Shown here: in pieces, positions 9,659-19,811 of the stretch
Layout: each line of letters begins with the position of its first letter
Numbering within the stretch: position 1 is the first letter of the stretch
DNA from: Paraburkholderia acidisoli
GTDB taxonomy: Bacteria; Pseudomonadota; Gammaproteobacteria; Burkholderiales; Burkholderiaceae
Assembly: GCF_009789675.1 (NCBI RefSeq)
Contig: NZ_CP046913.1
Span: forward strand, 2,232,001 to 2,296,000
DNA length: 64,000 bases
Direction: 5' to 3'
The notes under the pieces: model-generated
The model's input: only the letters and a program-made list of their open reading frames with translations
What the model was told of the DNA's origin: nothing
The model's database searches: none
Program-made: the position numbers and the translations under genes

Positions 9659-10744
9659 TTAGCGCGCGCGCGGATACGAACCGAGGATCTTCAGGAACGC
9701 GGCTTTCTGGCCGAGTTCGTCGAGTGCGGCGACCACAGGCGCGTCGTCGCGATGGCCTTCGAAATCGATATAGAAGTAGTACTCCCACGTGCTGCCGAGG
9801 CGCGCGGGACGCGACTCGAAACGCGTCATGGACACGCCGTGGCGCGCGAGCGGTTCGAGCAGCTTGTAGACGGCGCCCGACTCGTTCTTCACCGTGACGA
9901 TGATCGAGGTCTGGTCCTTGCCCGTTGCGCCGGCCGCCTGCTTGCTGATCATCACGAAGCGCGTGCGATTGTGCGGATCGTCCTGGATCAGCGCGTTGGC
10001 GATGAGCAGACCGTAGTGCGTCGCGGCGCGCTCGCCCGCGATCGCGGCCACGGTGGGATCGGCGGCGGCGAGACGCGCGCCTTCGGCGTTGCTCGCCACG
10101 GCCTGACGTTCCAGATGCGGCGCGTTCGCGTTGAGCCAGTGCTGGCACTGCGCGAGCGACTGCGGATGCGCGCACACGCGCGTGACGCCTTGCAGCGTGC
10201 CGCTTTGCGTCATCAGGTTGTGCTGGATCGGCAAGGCGATTTCCCCGCCGATCACGAGCTGCGTTTCGAGGAACAGGTCGAGCGTGCGCGACACCGCGCC
10301 TTCGGTCGAATTCTCGACCGGCACGACGCCGAACTCGGCCGCGCCCGCTTCGACCGAACGAAACACTTCGTCGATCGACGGGCACGCGAGACCTTCGATC
10401 GACTGACCGAAGTACGCGTACATCGCCTGTTCGCTATAGGTGCCGACCGGCCCGAGAAACGCCGCCGAAATGGTCTTTTCGAGCGAGCGGCTCGCGGCCA
10501 TGATCTCGCGCCAGATCGCGCTGATGTGCTCGTTGCCGAGCGGGCCGTCGCTCATGTCCTGCAAGCGCGCGATCACCTGCATCTCGCGCTCGGGGCGGAA
10601 CACCGGCGCGTTGAAATGCTTCTTGACCTCGCCCACTTCGAGCGCGACGTTGGCGCGCTGGTTCAGCAGCGAGATGAGCTGCGCGTCGATCGCGTCGATG
10701 CGTTCGCGCAGCGGCTTGAGTTGGGAATTGAGTTCGTCGTCCAT
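9659..10744 (-). CDS. pheA: Bifunctional chorismate mutase/prephenate dehydratase (P-protein)
   Basis: Converts chorismate to prephenate and then to phenylpyruvate, the committed path to phenylalanine. It has 361 residues. An AroQ chorismate mutase domain covers about 1-90 (LNSQLKPLRERIDAIDAQLI). The dehydratase domain begins at AAFLGPVGTYSEQA and contains VPVENSTEGAV and NRTRFVMI (the TRF catalytic motif). A C-terminal ACT domain with the ESRP feedback motif (RFESRPARLGS) indicates allosteric inhibition by phenylalanine. It starts 50 bases after serC and is followed by hisC, an arrangement common in beta- and gammaproteobacteria. Confidence 0.97.
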   Translation of the reverse strand: MDDELNSQLKPLRERIDAIDAQLISLLNQRANVALEVGEVKKHFNAPVFRPEREMQVIARLQDMSDGPLGNEHISAIWREIMAASRSLEKTISAAFLGPVGTYSEQAMYAYFGQSIEGLACPSIDEVFRSVEAGAAEFGVVPVENSTEGAVSRTLDLFLETQLVIGGEIALPIQHNLMTQSGTLQGVTRVCAHPQSLAQCQHWLNANAPHLERQAVASNAEGARLAAADPTVAAIAGERAATHYGLLIANALIQDDPHNRTRFVMISKQAAGATGKDQTSIIVTVKNESGAVYKLLEPLARHGVSMTRFESRPARLGSTWEYYFYIDFEGHRDDAPVVAALDELGQKAAFLKILGSYPRAR

Positions 10745-10794
10745 GCGTGAAACCGGCAATAGGAAAGGATGCGCGTTAAGCGAGCCCAAATGGC

Positions 10795-11877
10795 TCAAGC
10801 GCGCTTCGCCTCGAATTCCTTCATGTACTCGACCAGCGCCTTCACTGCCTCGAGCGGCACCGCGTTGTAAATCGATGCCCGCATGCCGCCGACGGACTTG
10901 TGGCCCTTCAGCTGCAACAGCCCGCGCGCTTTGGCGCCGGCGAGGAAATCCGCGTTACGTGTTTCGTCGGCGAGGAAGAACGGCACGTTCATCCGCGAGC
11001 GCGCGAGGCGCTCCACCTTGTTTTGGTAGAAGCTGCTGGCGTCGATCGTGTCGTAGAGCAGCTTCGCCTTTTCGATATTGCGCGCCTCGATGGCTTCGAG
11101 ACCGCCCTGGCGCTTCAGCCACTTGAACACGAGCCCGGCGATGTAAATCGCATAGGTGGGCGGCGTGTTGAACATGGAGTTGTTCGCGGCCACGGTCTTC
11201 CATTCGAACGCCGAGGGGCAGATGGGCATGGCGCGGTCGAGCAGATCTTCGCGCACGATCAACACCGTCACGCCCGCCATGCCGATGTTCTTCTGCGCGC
11301 CGCCGTAGAGCACGCCGTATTTGGCGATGTCCATCGGGCGCGACAGGATGTGCGACGAGGCGTCGGCCACCAGCGGAATGTCGCCGAGGTCGGGAATCTC
11401 GAAGGTCTCGACGCCGTCGATCGTCTCGTTCGTGCACAGGTGCACGTAGGCGGGGTCGTCGGAAAGCTGCCACTCGCCGTGCGCCGGCGAATGCGTGAAG
11501 CCGGCTTCGGTGCGGCCCGTGGCGGCGATATGCGCCTCGCCGTACTTGAGCGCTTCCTTCTGCGACTTCTGCGACCACGAACCCGTGATCACGAAGTCCG
11601 CGCGCGGCTTCGCGCCGAACAGGTTGAGCGGCACGATGGCGTTCTCGCCGATCCCGCCGCCTTGCAGAAAGAGAATCTGGTGGCTCGCGGGCACTTGCAG
11701 CAACTCGCGCAGATCGAGCAGCGCTTCGCTGTGGATCTGCATGAATTCCGGACCGCGATGGCTCATTTCCATCACGCCCATGCCACTGCCGTGCCAGTCG
11801 AGCATTTCGTCGGCCGCCTGGCGCAGAACCTCTTCCGGCAACGCCGCCGGACCAGCTGAGAAGTTGAAGACGCGCAT
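10795..11877 (-). CDS. serC: Phosphoserine aminotransferase
   Basis: Transaminates 3-phosphohydroxypyruvate to phosphoserine, and also serves pyridoxine synthesis. It has 360 residues beginning [18 protein letters not shown], a signature of the family. The PLP lysine lies in [13 protein letters not shown] and the C terminus has [14 protein letters not shown]. Length matches the family (E. coli 362). It heads the serC–pheA–hisC–tyrA–aroA run, about 175 bases after the DUF2059 gene. Confidence 0.97.
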   Translation of the reverse strand: MRVFNFSAGPAALPEEVLRQAADEMLDWHGSGMGVMEMSHRGPEFMQIHSEALLDLRELLQVPASHQILFLQGGGIGENAIVPLNLFGAKPRADFVITGSWSQKSQKEALKYGEAHIAATGRTEAGFTHSPAHGEWQLSDDPAYVHLCTNETIDGVETFEIPDLGDIPLVADASSHILSRPMDIAKYGVLYGGAQKNIGMAGVTVLIVREDLLDRAMPICPSAFEWKTVAANNSMFNTPPTYAIYIAGLVFKWLKRQGGLEAIEARNIEKAKLLYDTIDASSFYQNKVERLARSRMNVPFFLADETRNADFLAGAKARGLLQLKGHKSVGGMRASIYNAVPLEAVKALVEYMKEFEAKRA

Positions 11878-12052
11878 CGTTACAAGGTCCCCGAGGCGGG
11901 CGCCGCCGCAAAAAAGCCGCTCAGCGCGCCAGAAAAAGAAAATGGCCGTCTGCGCTTATCGCGCAAACGACCATTATCGCATTGTCGCCGGGAACCCGCC
12001 AACGCGGGCCGCCCGGCAGCATCAGCGCATTGCGCCGAGCTAATCCGCCAAC

Positions 12053-12661
12053 TTACTTGCCAACCTTGACCGACGCGACTTCCTTGTCGGCCTGGTCGCG
12101 CGTGGCCTTGATCGACTGCGGCATGTACTTCTGCATCAGACCGTTGACGACGTCGCGGCCCACCTGGTCTTGCACCTGGATGAACTTGCGGCCGGTCGGG
12201 CTGCGGTAGAACGTGGTCAGGTCCTTGATTTCCTGCGTGCTGTAGTACTTCGCGTAAGCGTCGTACTGAGCTTGCATGGCGTCCTGCTTGAACGAGTCGG
12301 TCGCGAAGACCTGACCTGCCGAGTCAACCAGCTTCGGCACGGTGTTCTTTTGCAGCGTGGGGACAGCGGCCTGCTTTTGCTTGTCCGACATCGTCTTGTT
12401 TTCCGAGAGCGCGTCCGACAGGATGGCCGGGACGAGCTGCTTGGCTTGCATCTGGGCGCTGTTGCCGATTGCGCCGACGAGCTTTTGCGCGTCGATCGCG
12501 TCGAGCAGGTCCTTGATCGCGGCTTGCTTGGCCGGATCGACGGGTGCTGCGGCCGCAGCCGGAGCCGCCGTGCCGGGCGCCTGGGACTGGAGCGACTGAG
12601 CCATGGCAAACGTCGGCACGAGAGCGGCCAGCAACATCACCTGCTTGAATCGTTTTTGCAT
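12053..12661 (-). CDS. DUF2059 exported protein
   Basis: A 202-residue protein with a clear Sec signal peptide (MQKRFKQVMLLAALVPTFAMA, cleavage expected after AMA-Q). An Ala/Pro-rich linker to about residue 40 follows. The remainder is alpha-helical and resembles DUF2059 (helical pairs around KDLLDAIDAQKL and the C-terminal YYSTQEIKDLTTFYRSPTGR). The function of DUF2059 proteins is unknown. Two adjacent ATGs are possible (12664 and 12661); the AGGGAG ribosome-binding site is better spaced for the second. The gene lies between gyrA and serC on the same strand, a position seen widely in Burkholderia. Confidence 0.85.
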   Translation of the reverse strand: MQKRFKQVMLLAALVPTFAMAQSLQSQAPGTAAPAAAAAPVDPAKQAAIKDLLDAIDAQKLVGAIGNSAQMQAKQLVPAILSDALSENKTMSDKQKQAAVPTLQKNTVPKLVDSAGQVFATDSFKQDAMQAQYDAYAKYYSTQEIKDLTTFYRSPTGRKFIQVQDQVGRDVVNGLMQKYMPQSIKATRDQADKEVASVKVGK

Positions 12662-12856
12662 CATTACTCCCTTTGAAAAATTGATCGTGCGTGATCGTAC
12701 GTTCTTGTGCGTGTGTCGACGTGCTGGCTCGCGCGGACCACGGGGCACTCTCGCCCGCCGGCCGGACCACGCGGTCCATCCAGCACACCTGTCAGTCACC
12801 TGACAGTCGATACGACACTTACCAAAAGGCCCGCTCTCGCGGGCCAACGTGGCATC

Positions 12857-15487
12857 TTACTCCGCGGCTTCGCCTTCGCCGTTTTCACCCGCGCCTTCAC
12901 CGGGTTCGACGTCGACGTCGCCTTCGGCATCGGCCTCGGCGATCTGCTGCAGGCCTGAGAGCTTCGTGCCTTCGTCAAGGCTGATGAGTGTAACACCTTG
13001 CGTTGCACGGCCCATTTCGCGGATCTCCGAGACGCGCGTGCGGATCAGCACGCCCGTCGTGGTGATCAGCATGATCTCGGCTTCCGGGTCGACGAGCGTT
13101 GCCGCCACCACCTTGCCGTTGCGCTCCGAGGTCTGGATCGCGATCATGCCCTTGGTGCCGCGGCCGTGGCGCGTGTACTCGGTGATCGGCGTGCGTTTGC
13201 CGTAACCGTTTTGCGTGGCGGTGAGCACCGACTGCTGCTCGTCGCCCGCCACCAGCAGCGCGATGACCTGCTGGCCGTCGTCGAGCTGCATGCCGCGCAC
13301 GCCGCGCGCCTCGCGGCCCATCGGGCGCACGTCATTTTCGTCGAAGCGCACGGCCTTGCCCGCGTCCGAGAACAGCATGACGTCGTGTTCGCCGTCGGTG
13401 ATGGCCGCGCCGATCAGGTAGTCGCCGTCATCCAGACCGACCGCGATGATGCCCTTGCGCAGCGGGCGGCTGAAGGCTTCGAGCGGCGTCTTCTTGACCG
13501 TGCCGAGCGCCGTGGCCATGAACACGTACTTGTCGGCCGAGAATTCCTTGACCGGCAGCACGACGTTGATCTTCTCGCCGTCCTGCAGCGGGAACATGTT
13601 GACGATCGGACGGCCGCGCGAGTTGCGCGAGCCTTGCGGCACTTCGTAGACCTTGACCCAGTACACGCGGCCGCGGTTCGAGAAGCACAGGATGTGGTCG
13701 TGCGTATTGGCGATGAAGAGTGTGTCGATCCAGTCGTCTTCCTTCATCTGCGTGGCCTGCTTGCCGCGACCACCGCGCTTTTGCGCCCGATATTCCGACA
13801 ACGGCTGCGATTTCACGTAGCCGGAGTGCGACATCGTCACGACCATGTCCTGCGGCGTGATGAGGTCTTCGGTGTTCAGCTCCGTGGCGTTCATTTCGAT
13901 CTTCGAGCGGCGTTCGTCGCCGAATTCGCTCTTGATCGACGTGAGTTCGTCGGAGATCATCGACGTTACGCGCTCGGGGCGCGACAGAATGTCGAGCAGG
14001 TCGGCGATCTGCGCCATGACTTCGCGGTACTCGCCAATGATCTTGTCCTGCTCCAGACCGGTCAGGCGCTGGAGACGCATTTGCAGGATTTCCTGCGCCT
14101 GCGTGTCGGACAGACGGTAGAGGCCGTCGGCCTGCATACCATATTGCGGGTTCAGCCCTTCCGGACGATACGCGTCGCGGCCGCCCGCCGTGGCGTTGTC
14201 CTGCTCCGCGCGCGTGAGCATGTCGCGCACGAGCGAGGAATCCCACGAACGGTTCATCAACTCCTGTTTCGCGATCGGCGGCGTGGGCGCGGCCTTGATG
14301 ATCTCGATGAACGAGTCGATATTGGCGAGCGCGACCGCCAGGCCTTCGAGCACGTGACCGCGTTCGCGCGCCTTGCGCAGTTCGTACACCGTGCGCCGCG
14401 TGAGCACTTCGCGGCGGTGCGAGAGGAAATGGTGGAGCATTTCCCGCAGGTTCAGCAGCTTCGGCTGGTTGTCCACCAGCGCGACCATATTCATGCCGAA
14501 CGTGTCCTGCAGCTGCGTGGCCTTGTACAGATTATTGAGGATGACCTCGGGCACTTCGCCGCGCTTGAGCTCGATCACCACGCGCATGCCGCTCTTGTCG
14601 GACTCGTCGCGAATGTCAGAAATGCCTTCGAGCTTCTTCTCGTTCACCAGCTCGGCGATGCGTTCGAGCAGCGAACGCTTGTTCACCTGATACGGCAGTT
14701 CGTCGACGATGATCGCCATGCGCTGACCGCGATCGATTTCCTCGAAGTGCGTGGCGGCGCGCATCACCACCCGGCCGCGGCCAGTGCGATAGCCGTCGCG
14801 CACGCCAGCGACGCCGTAGATGATGCCGGCGGTCGGGAAATCAGGCGCGGGGATGATCTCGATCAACTCGTCGATCGTTGTCTCGGGGTTCTTCAGCAGG
14901 TGCTGACAGGCGTCGACAACTTCGTTGAGATTGTGCGGCGGAATATTCGTGGCCATGCCGACCGCGATCCCCGACGAGCCGTTGATCAGCAGGTTCGGGA
15001 TACGCGCGGGCAGGATGAGCGGCTCGCTTTCGCTGCCGTCGTAGTTCGGCCCGAAGTCGACCGTTTCCTTGTCGATGTCGGCGAGCAACTCGTGGCCGAT
15101 CTTCGCCATGCGGATTTCGGTGTATCGCATGGCGGCGGCGTTGTCGCCGTCGATCGAGCCGAAGTTGCCCTGGCCGTCGACCAGCATGTAGCGCAGCGAG
15201 AAGTTCTGGGCCATCCGCACGATGGTGTCGTAGACGGCCGTGTCGCCGTGCGGATGGTATTTACCGATCACGTCGCCGACGATACGCGCCGACTTCTTGT
15301 ACGCGCGGTTCCAGTCGTTGTTCAGCTCGTGCATGGCATATAGCACGCGCCGGTGCACGGGCTTGAGGCCGTCGCGCACGTCCGGAAGTGCACGCCCGAC
15401 GATCACGCTCATCGCGTAATCGAGATACGAGCGGCGCATTTCCTCCTCGAGGGAGATAGGCAGAGTCTCTTTGGCGAATTGATCCAT
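12857..15487 (-). CDS. gyrA: DNA gyrase subunit A
   Basis: Breakage-reunion subunit of gyrase, which introduces negative supercoils. It has 876 residues. The active-site tyrosine is Tyr122 (AAMRYTEIR) and the quinolone region reads [10 protein letters not shown] with Thr83 and Asp87. Thr83 is the normal residue in Burkholderia-type GyrA, not by itself a resistance mutation. The GyrA box QKRGGRGK lies at the start of the C-terminal beta-pinwheel. The tail is strongly acidic ([18 protein letters not shown]), typical of the regulatory C terminus. It is first in the minus-strand block. Confidence 0.98.
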   Translation of the reverse strand: MDQFAKETLPISLEEEMRRSYLDYAMSVIVGRALPDVRDGLKPVHRRVLYAMHELNNDWNRAYKKSARIVGDVIGKYHPHGDTAVYDTIVRMAQNFSLRYMLVDGQGNFGSIDGDNAAAMRYTEIRMAKIGHELLADIDKETVDFGPNYDGSESEPLILPARIPNLLINGSSGIAVGMATNIPPHNLNEVVDACQHLLKNPETTIDELIEIIPAPDFPTAGIIYGVAGVRDGYRTGRGRVVMRAATHFEEIDRGQRMAIIVDELPYQVNKRSLLERIAELVNEKKLEGISDIRDESDKSGMRVVIELKRGEVPEVILNNLYKATQLQDTFGMNMVALVDNQPKLLNLREMLHHFLSHRREVLTRRTVYELRKARERGHVLEGLAVALANIDSFIEIIKAAPTPPIAKQELMNRSWDSSLVRDMLTRAEQDNATAGGRDAYRPEGLNPQYGMQADGLYRLSDTQAQEILQMRLQRLTGLEQDKIIGEYREVMAQIADLLDILSRPERVTSMISDELTSIKSEFGDERRSKIEMNATELNTEDLITPQDMVVTMSHSGYVKSQPLSEYRAQKRGGRGKQATQMKEDDWIDTLFIANTHDHILCFSNRGRVYWVKVYEVPQGSRNSRGRPIVNMFPLQDGEKINVVLPVKEFSADKYVFMATALGTVKKTPLEAFSRPLRKGIIAVGLDDGDYLIGAAITDGEHDVMLFSDAGKAVRFDENDVRPMGREARGVRGMQLDDGQQVIALLVAGDEQQSVLTATQNGYGKRTPITEYTRHGRGTKGMIAIQTSERNGKVVAATLVDPEAEIMLITTTGVLIRTRVSEIREMGRATQGVTLISLDEGTKLSGLQQIAEADAEGDVDVEPGEGAGENGEGEAAE

Positions 15488-16211
15488 TATCGATGTCTGA
15501 TTCGGGCACGCGCGGTGCTGGGGCGACGCTCGCCGTCACAACCGCTCCTGCCGCCATGAAGCGGGCGGCGAGCGATGGGACGAGCAAACCAGAACCGCGA
15601 GACGCCCTGCTGTCGCATGGACGCCGCGGACGCAGCGCATCACGCGATTCTACCATGCACGGCACCCTCGGCCGCCGACTACGTATACCTATTAGAGGGG
15701 TGGCGCCGGAACGCTCCAAAGCGCGCTACGGGATGACGGCGTGGCGCGCGAACGACACCGGCGCACGCGCTGACTGCGCGACAAATGCGATGGAATGACA
15801 ATGTGGAACATTCGTGACGGAGGAACGACCCGGAGAACACGGAAAGCACGACCGGAATTCCGCTGCGGAATCGACGGCAGGCGGCGATGTGGGAGTGACT
15901 GGCGAGCGCAACGGCGCATCAGCGCGGCAAGGCCCGAGCACTCGGGAAATTGCCCGAAAAAAGCCGGGAACTTTTTGTTGCTGAGCCACCACATTCCGCC
16001 GACCGGAGCGGAACGGGCAGAATTTTTTTTATCGTAGGAAGGGAACGATATGGCAAAATGCCAACGCACAAAGTTAGACACCGCTCGAAGTCTATACAAC
16101 GCAAAACGTTCCCCACAACTTGCCAATGTTATACTTCGAGCAATGTATGACTTGTCTTCGTCATATGGCTCGCAGTAAACCTGCGGTAATCTCAATTTCG
16201 AGAGGAGAAAT
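15488..16211. other. Intergenic region between divergent gyrA and the OmpA-domain gene
   Basis: Around 720 bases without a convincing gene. The right half (15950-16200) is clearly AT-richer than its surroundings and should contain the promoter of the OmpA-domain gene. TATACT at 16130-16135 is a possible -10 box, without a good -35. The left half should carry the gyrA promoter. AGAGGAG just before 16212 is a strong ribosome-binding site. No repeat or RNA structure stood out. Confidence 0.5.
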
Positions 16212-16859
16212 ATGAATAAACTTTCAAAGCTCGCGTTCATTGCAGCTACCGCAGTTGTGGCTGCATCCGCTCAGGCACAATCGGTGCCGGCGTCGCGACA
16301 AGCCGTCAATGACAACTGGGTGAATGGTACCGGCGAATACGTGTGGATGAACGGCACGAACGAGCTTTGCTGGCGCGATGCATTCTGGACGCCGGCCACG
16401 GCCAACGCCAAGTGCGATGGCGCCCTGGTCGCCCAGGCACCGCAGCCGCCGGTCGCTCCGCCGCCGCCGCCGGCCATCACCAGCCAGAAGATCACGTATC
16501 AAGCTGACGCCCTGTTCGACTTCGACAAGGCAATCCTGAAGCCGGCTGGCAAGGAAAAGCTGGACGATCTGGCAAGCAAGATCCAGGCGCTGAACCTCGA
16601 AGTCGTCGTGGCAACGGGTTACACCGACCGCATCGGCTCGAACGCTTACAACGACCGTCTGTCGCTGCGCCGTGCGCAAGCTGTCAAGTCGTACCTGGTC
16701 AGCAAGGGTGTTCCGGCAGAACGCGTGTACACGGAAGGCAAGGGCAAGCGCAACCCGGTTACGACTGGCTGCAACCAGAAGAACCGCAAGCAACTCATCG
16801 CCTGCCTCGCACCGGACCGTCGCGTGGAAGTCGAAGTCGTCGGCACGCAAAAGCAGTAA
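16212..16859 (+). CDS. OmpA C-terminal-domain envelope protein
   Basis: A 215-residue secreted protein with signal peptide MNKLSKLAFIAATAVVAASAQA. A short unique segment with two Cys follows (NELCWRD and ANAKCDG), then a Pro-rich linker (VAPPPPPA, about residues 79-86). The OmpA/MotB peptidoglycan-binding domain spans about 93-210: ALFDFDKAILKP, GYTDRIGSNAYNDRLSLRRA and the C-terminal RRVEVEV. No eight-stranded barrel region is present, so it is probably a periplasmic or outer-membrane-associated peptidoglycan tether rather than a porin. AT-rich promoter DNA, a strong ribosome-binding site and its own terminator suggest an abundant monocistronic product. Confidence 0.92.
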   Translation: MNKLSKLAFIAATAVVAASAQAQSVPASRQAVNDNWVNGTGEYVWMNGTNELCWRDAFWTPATANAKCDGALVAQAPQPPVAPPPPPAITSQKITYQADALFDFDKAILKPAGKEKLDDLASKIQALNLEVVVATGYTDRIGSNAYNDRLSLRRAQAVKSYLVSKGVPAERVYTEGKGKRNPVTTGCNQKNRKQLIACLAPDRRVEVEVVGTQKQ

Positions 16860-16884
16860 TCGCGCGCTTTCGACCGCAGGTCTC

Positions 16885-16913
16885 AAAAGCCCCGCTTCGG
16901 CGGGGCTTTTTTT
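16885..16913 (+). terminator. Intrinsic terminator of the OmpA-domain gene
   Basis: GCCCCG–CTTCGG–CGGGGC stem followed by seven T, about 26 bases after the stop. Confidence 0.92.
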
Positions 16914-17098
16914 ATGCGCGGAATTTCCAGCGTCGCTATTTCGCAAGCCGTTCGGCTCGCGCCCGTTCGAACGAAGCGCGTACAAATTGAGATAGCCGCG
17001 AATGCGTCATCTGGCGCGCATTTTGCCGCCCTGCGCACCGGCCTATATACTCCGGGGTTATTCCCACCTTCCCGCGCCGCGCTTCAGGCTGCCACGAC

Positions 17099-17797
17099 AT
17101 GACCAACGCCGATCCCCACGAACTGCAGAAATTCAGCGATCTCGCTCATCGCTGGTGGGACCCGAATGCCGAATTCAAGCCGCTGCACGAACTGAACCCC
17201 GTGCGCCTCGGCTGGATCGATAGCCATGCGCATCTGCCGGGCAAGCGCGTGCTCGATATCGGCTGCGGCGGCGGCATTCTTTCCGAGTCGATGGCCGGAC
17301 TCGGCGCGACCGTCAAAGGCATCGACCTGTCGAGCGAAGCGCTCGGCGTGGCCGATCTGCATAGCCTGGAAAGCGGTGTCACCGTCGACTACGAACTGAT
17401 CGCCGCCGAGGCGCTGGCCGCGCGCGAGCCGGCTTCGTTCGACGTCGTGACCTGCATGGAAATGCTCGAGCACGTGCCGGAACCCGCCGAAGTCGTGAAG
17501 GCGTGCGCCACGCTCGTGAAGCCGGGCGGCTGGGTGTTCTTCTCCACGCTCAATCGCAACGTGAAGTCGTATCTGCTCGCGGTGATCGGCGCGGAATACA
17601 TCGCCCGGATGCTGCCGAAGGGCACGCACGACTACGCGCGCTTCATCCGCCCTTCCGAACTCGCGCGCTTCGTGCGCGAAGCCGACCTGCATCTCGACGA
17701 GATCAAGGGCATCACGTACAACCCGCTCACGCGCCATTTCACGCTCTCGAACGATTCGAGCGTCAACTACATGGTGGCGTGCCGGCGCGGCGCCTGA
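17099..17797 (+). CDS. ubiG: Ubiquinone biosynthesis O-methyltransferase
   Basis: SAM-dependent methyltransferase that performs both O-methylations in ubiquinone synthesis at the inner membrane face. It has 232 residues. The SAM-binding motif [16 protein letters not shown] (about 50-65) is followed by the acidic ribose contact GIDLS and by MEMLEHV (motif post-II). FSTLNRN lies further on. The [18 protein letters not shown] segment near the N terminus is typical of UbiG. It is followed by gph, the ubiG–gph pair being common in proteobacteria. Confidence 0.96.
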   Translation: MTNADPHELQKFSDLAHRWWDPNAEFKPLHELNPVRLGWIDSHAHLPGKRVLDIGCGGGILSESMAGLGATVKGIDLSSEALGVADLHSLESGVTVDYELIAAEALAAREPASFDVVTCMEMLEHVPEPAEVVKACATLVKPGGWVFFSTLNRNVKSYLLAVIGAEYIARMLPKGTHDYARFIRPSELARFVREADLHLDEIKGITYNPLTRHFTLSNDSSVNYMVACRRGA

Positions 17798-17844
17798 GCC
17801 GCAATTTCGCGCTGACGATGGCGAAGCGGCGCGGTCGTGCGCCA

Positions 17845-17940
17845 TTTCGAGGCGCGTTTTGGGGCGCGTTTTGGGGCGCGTTTTGGGGCGCGCTTTGGGG
17901 CGCGCTTTGGGGCGCGCTTTGGGGTGCATTTCGAGGCCCG
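17845..17940 (+). repeat. 12-bp tandem repeat (minisatellite) between ubiG and gph
   Basis: Eight consecutive 12-base units of the form TTTTGGGGCGCG. The central three copies are identical, the next three vary in one to three bases (CTTTGGGGCGCG), and the two end copies read TTTCGAGGCGCG and TTTCGAGGCCCG. It lies wholly between the ubiG stop and the gph start. Because the unit is a multiple of three, copy changes would keep the upstream reading frame of gph. Confidence 0.9.
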
Positions 17941-18023
17941 TTTTGCGCCGTTTCACATTCCGTTTCGCCCGTCGCTTCGTGCCCCATTTGCGTCCCGTTC
18001 CGCCCTTTCTCCTTCGCCCCGAC

Positions 18024-18743
18024 ATGACCACATCTCCGACACAACCCGCCGCGGACGGCGGTGCGGCACTGGCTAGCTGCGACGCCGTGCTGTTCGACTT
18101 CGACGGCACGCTCGCCGACACGGCGCCGGACCTCGCGGCGGCCGTGAACCAGATGCGCCACGCACGCGGCCTCAAGCCCGCTCCGCTCGACAAGCTGCGC
18201 CCGCTCGCCTCGGCGGGCGCGCGCGGGCTGATCGGCGGCGCGTTCGGCATCGGTCCCGACGATCGCGAATTCGCGGCGATGCGCGAGGAATTCCTCGCCA
18301 ATTACGCGGCGAACCTGCGCGTGGAAACCGCGCTCTTCGACGGGATCGACGCGGTGCTGGACGATCTCGACGCGCGCGGCGTGCGCTGGGGCATCGTCAC
18401 GAACAAGGTGGCGCGCCTGACCGATCCGCTCGTCAAGCTGATGCATCTCGACACGCGCGCCGCCTGCGTGGTGAGCGGCGACACGACGCCCTACTCCAAG
18501 CCGCATCCGGCGCCGCTGCTGCACGCGGCCGAGGCGCTCGGCGTCGCGCCGCAGCGCGTGGTGTACGTAGGCGACGACCTGCGCGACGTGCAGGCCGGCG
18601 AAGCCGCGGGTATGGCGACGATCGCCGCCGCCTACGGCTACTGCGGCAACGACGTCCCGCCCACGCAGTGGAACGCGCACTATGTTGCCGAGACTACATC
18701 GCAACTTTTCGCGCTGCTGGAGCACCTTGGCGCCAAGGTTTGA
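18024..18743 (+). CDS. gph: Phosphoglycolate phosphatase (HAD family)
   Basis: Hydrolyses 2-phosphoglycolate to glycolate. It has 239 residues. HAD motif I is FDFDGTLADTAPD (Asp nucleophile), motif II falls in GIVTNK, motif III is the Lys of SKPHPAPLL and motif IV is YVGDDLRDVQAG. The ATG at 18024 was chosen because the family N terminus starts a few residues before motif I. A longer in-frame version would translate the 12-bp repeat into a GRVL/GRAL array. Other small HAD phosphatases are hard to distinguish, but position beside ubiG supports Gph. Confidence 0.92.
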   Translation: MTTSPTQPAADGGAALASCDAVLFDFDGTLADTAPDLAAAVNQMRHARGLKPAPLDKLRPLASAGARGLIGGAFGIGPDDREFAAMREEFLANYAANLRVETALFDGIDAVLDDLDARGVRWGIVTNKVARLTDPLVKLMHLDTRAACVVSGDTTPYSKPHPAPLLHAAEALGVAPQRVVYVGDDLRDVQAGEAAGMATIAAAYGYCGNDVPPTQWNAHYVAETTSQLFALLEHLGAKV

Positions 18744-18780
18744 GCGCCGTTAAAGGCTCGCGCCCTTGAAACGGGCACGG

Positions 18781-18810
18781 TTCGCCTCATCTGGCGAACT
18801 ATGGGATAAT
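18781..18810 (+). promoter_or_regulatory. ssrA: Candidate ssrA promoter
   Basis: GATAAT at 18805-18810 matches a -10 box and TTCGCC at 18781-18786 is a weak -35 with an 18-base spacer. Transcription would start a few bases before the mature tmRNA 5' end at 18824. Confidence 0.45.
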
Positions 18811-18823
18811 TCTCCCTTCCTCT

Positions 18824-19193
18824 GGGGCCGACCTGGTTTCGACAGGGGTTATGAAGTAGGCAGGGCATGCCGAGGACCCGTCACCTCGTTAATCAATGGG
18901 AAAAACGTAACTGCAAACGACGAAACGTTCGCACTGGCAGCCTAAGGGCCGCCGTCCTCTGCCTGGCTCACTGACGGGCTAGTGTCGCAAGACCGGTAGC
19001 AATACCGCCAGAGGTCATATACGTCAGTTAAGCTCTGTCGGCGTCACGACGCCAGAGTCGAAAACTTAGTGAATCGCCGTAGCGCAGCGTGTTCGTCCGC
19101 GTCGCTCCGGTTAAATCAAATGACAGAACTACGCATGTAGAACTGTTTATGGACTGCTTCTGGACGCGGGTTCGATTCCCGCCGGCTCCACCA
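18824..19193 (+). ncRNA. ssrA: Transfer-messenger RNA (tmRNA)
   Basis: Rescues stalled ribosomes and tags the nascent peptide for proteolysis. The 5' end GGGGCCG pairs with CGGCTCC next to the encoded 3' CCA, forming the alanyl acceptor stem. The 3' part has a normal T arm (GGTTCGATTCC). The tag frame opens at the GCA resume codon 18913 and reads ANDETFALAA followed by TAA (18943-18945), the tag type expected for Burkholderiales. About 370 bases in one piece, not permuted. It follows gph on the same strand. Confidence 0.97.
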
Positions 19194-19213
19194 GATTCGC
19201 CGCATCAAAAAGC

Positions 19214-19250
19214 AAAAACCCCGCACGCTCAATGGCTTGCGGGGTTTTTT
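19214..19250 (+). terminator. Intrinsic terminator of ssrA
   Basis: AAAAACCCCGCA pairs with TGCGGGGTTTTTT around a 12-base loop, 20 bases after the tmRNA 3' end. Confidence 0.9.
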
Positions 19251-19392
19251 GTTTGGCACGCCGTGTCTTGCACACTTCACGCCCAAGATCGCGCAACAAA
19301 AAAACTCGCGATCGCCCAGGCTCTCGCGAGTTTCTCGAACCGCTTACGCACGCCACACGACTCGCGCAGCGCCCGCGCGTGATTCAAACCCC

Positions 19393-19659
19393 TCAATTAT
19401 CCTGCGGACACTGCAGGTTGCAGCCGTTCGGATCGCCCATGTCGCCGCGCTTGCGCGCCGCGGTCGGCTTGCCGTGCTGATACTTGCCCGAGGGGGCCGA
19501 AGCCGCGAACTGCATCTGCGGATGTTCCTGGAGCTTGAACTCGTCGGTCAGGATGCCGCCCGGCACGCCCGGCGAATTCTGTGCGAAGGCGAGATCCACC
19601 GTCGCGAACAAGGCCGCCGCGGTTGCGGCGACGGTACACACTTTGAGGACAAATTTCAT
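19393..19659 (-). CDS. Small predicted secreted protein, function unknown
   Basis: An 88-residue product with a good Sec signal peptide (MKFVLKVCTVAATAAALFAT to about LAFA-Q27). The mature part is about 62 residues, with a basic patch (KPTAARKRGD) and a C-terminal CNLQCPQDN carrying two closely spaced Cys. I do not recognise the family. It is convergent with ssrA and its terminator and divergent from nothing obvious. The longer in-frame version upstream of 19659 is Arg-rich read-through and was not used. Confidence 0.65.
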   Translation of the reverse strand: MKFVLKVCTVAATAAALFATVDLAFAQNSPGVPGGILTDEFKLQEHPQMQFAASAPSGKYQHGKPTAARKRGDMGDPNGCNLQCPQDN

Positions 19660-19811
19660 AGTCGATCGGCGCGATAACGCGCATCTGAAACGTAAGAGCA
19701 AATACCGGTCGAAAGTATCACAAAAAGCGCGGCTCTCTGCAGCGTCGACCGGCAGTGAAGCTTGAGTTGCATTGCCTTTCGTTACAGCGCGCCGCGCCCG
19801 AACCGTGCCCG

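Noticed and set aside
15104..15260. GyrA Thr83 as a fluoroquinolone-resistance mutation
   Set aside because: Thr at this position is the normal state in Burkholderia-type GyrA, and Asp87 is intact.
17859..18023. N-terminal extension of gph through the 12-bp repeat
   Set aside because: It would need a TTG start and give a GRVL/GRAL array unknown in the family. The ATG at 18024 fits the HAD N terminus.
18824..19393. Genomic island at the ssrA 3' end
   Set aside because: No integrase, no repeat of the tmRNA end and ordinary core-type genes downstream.
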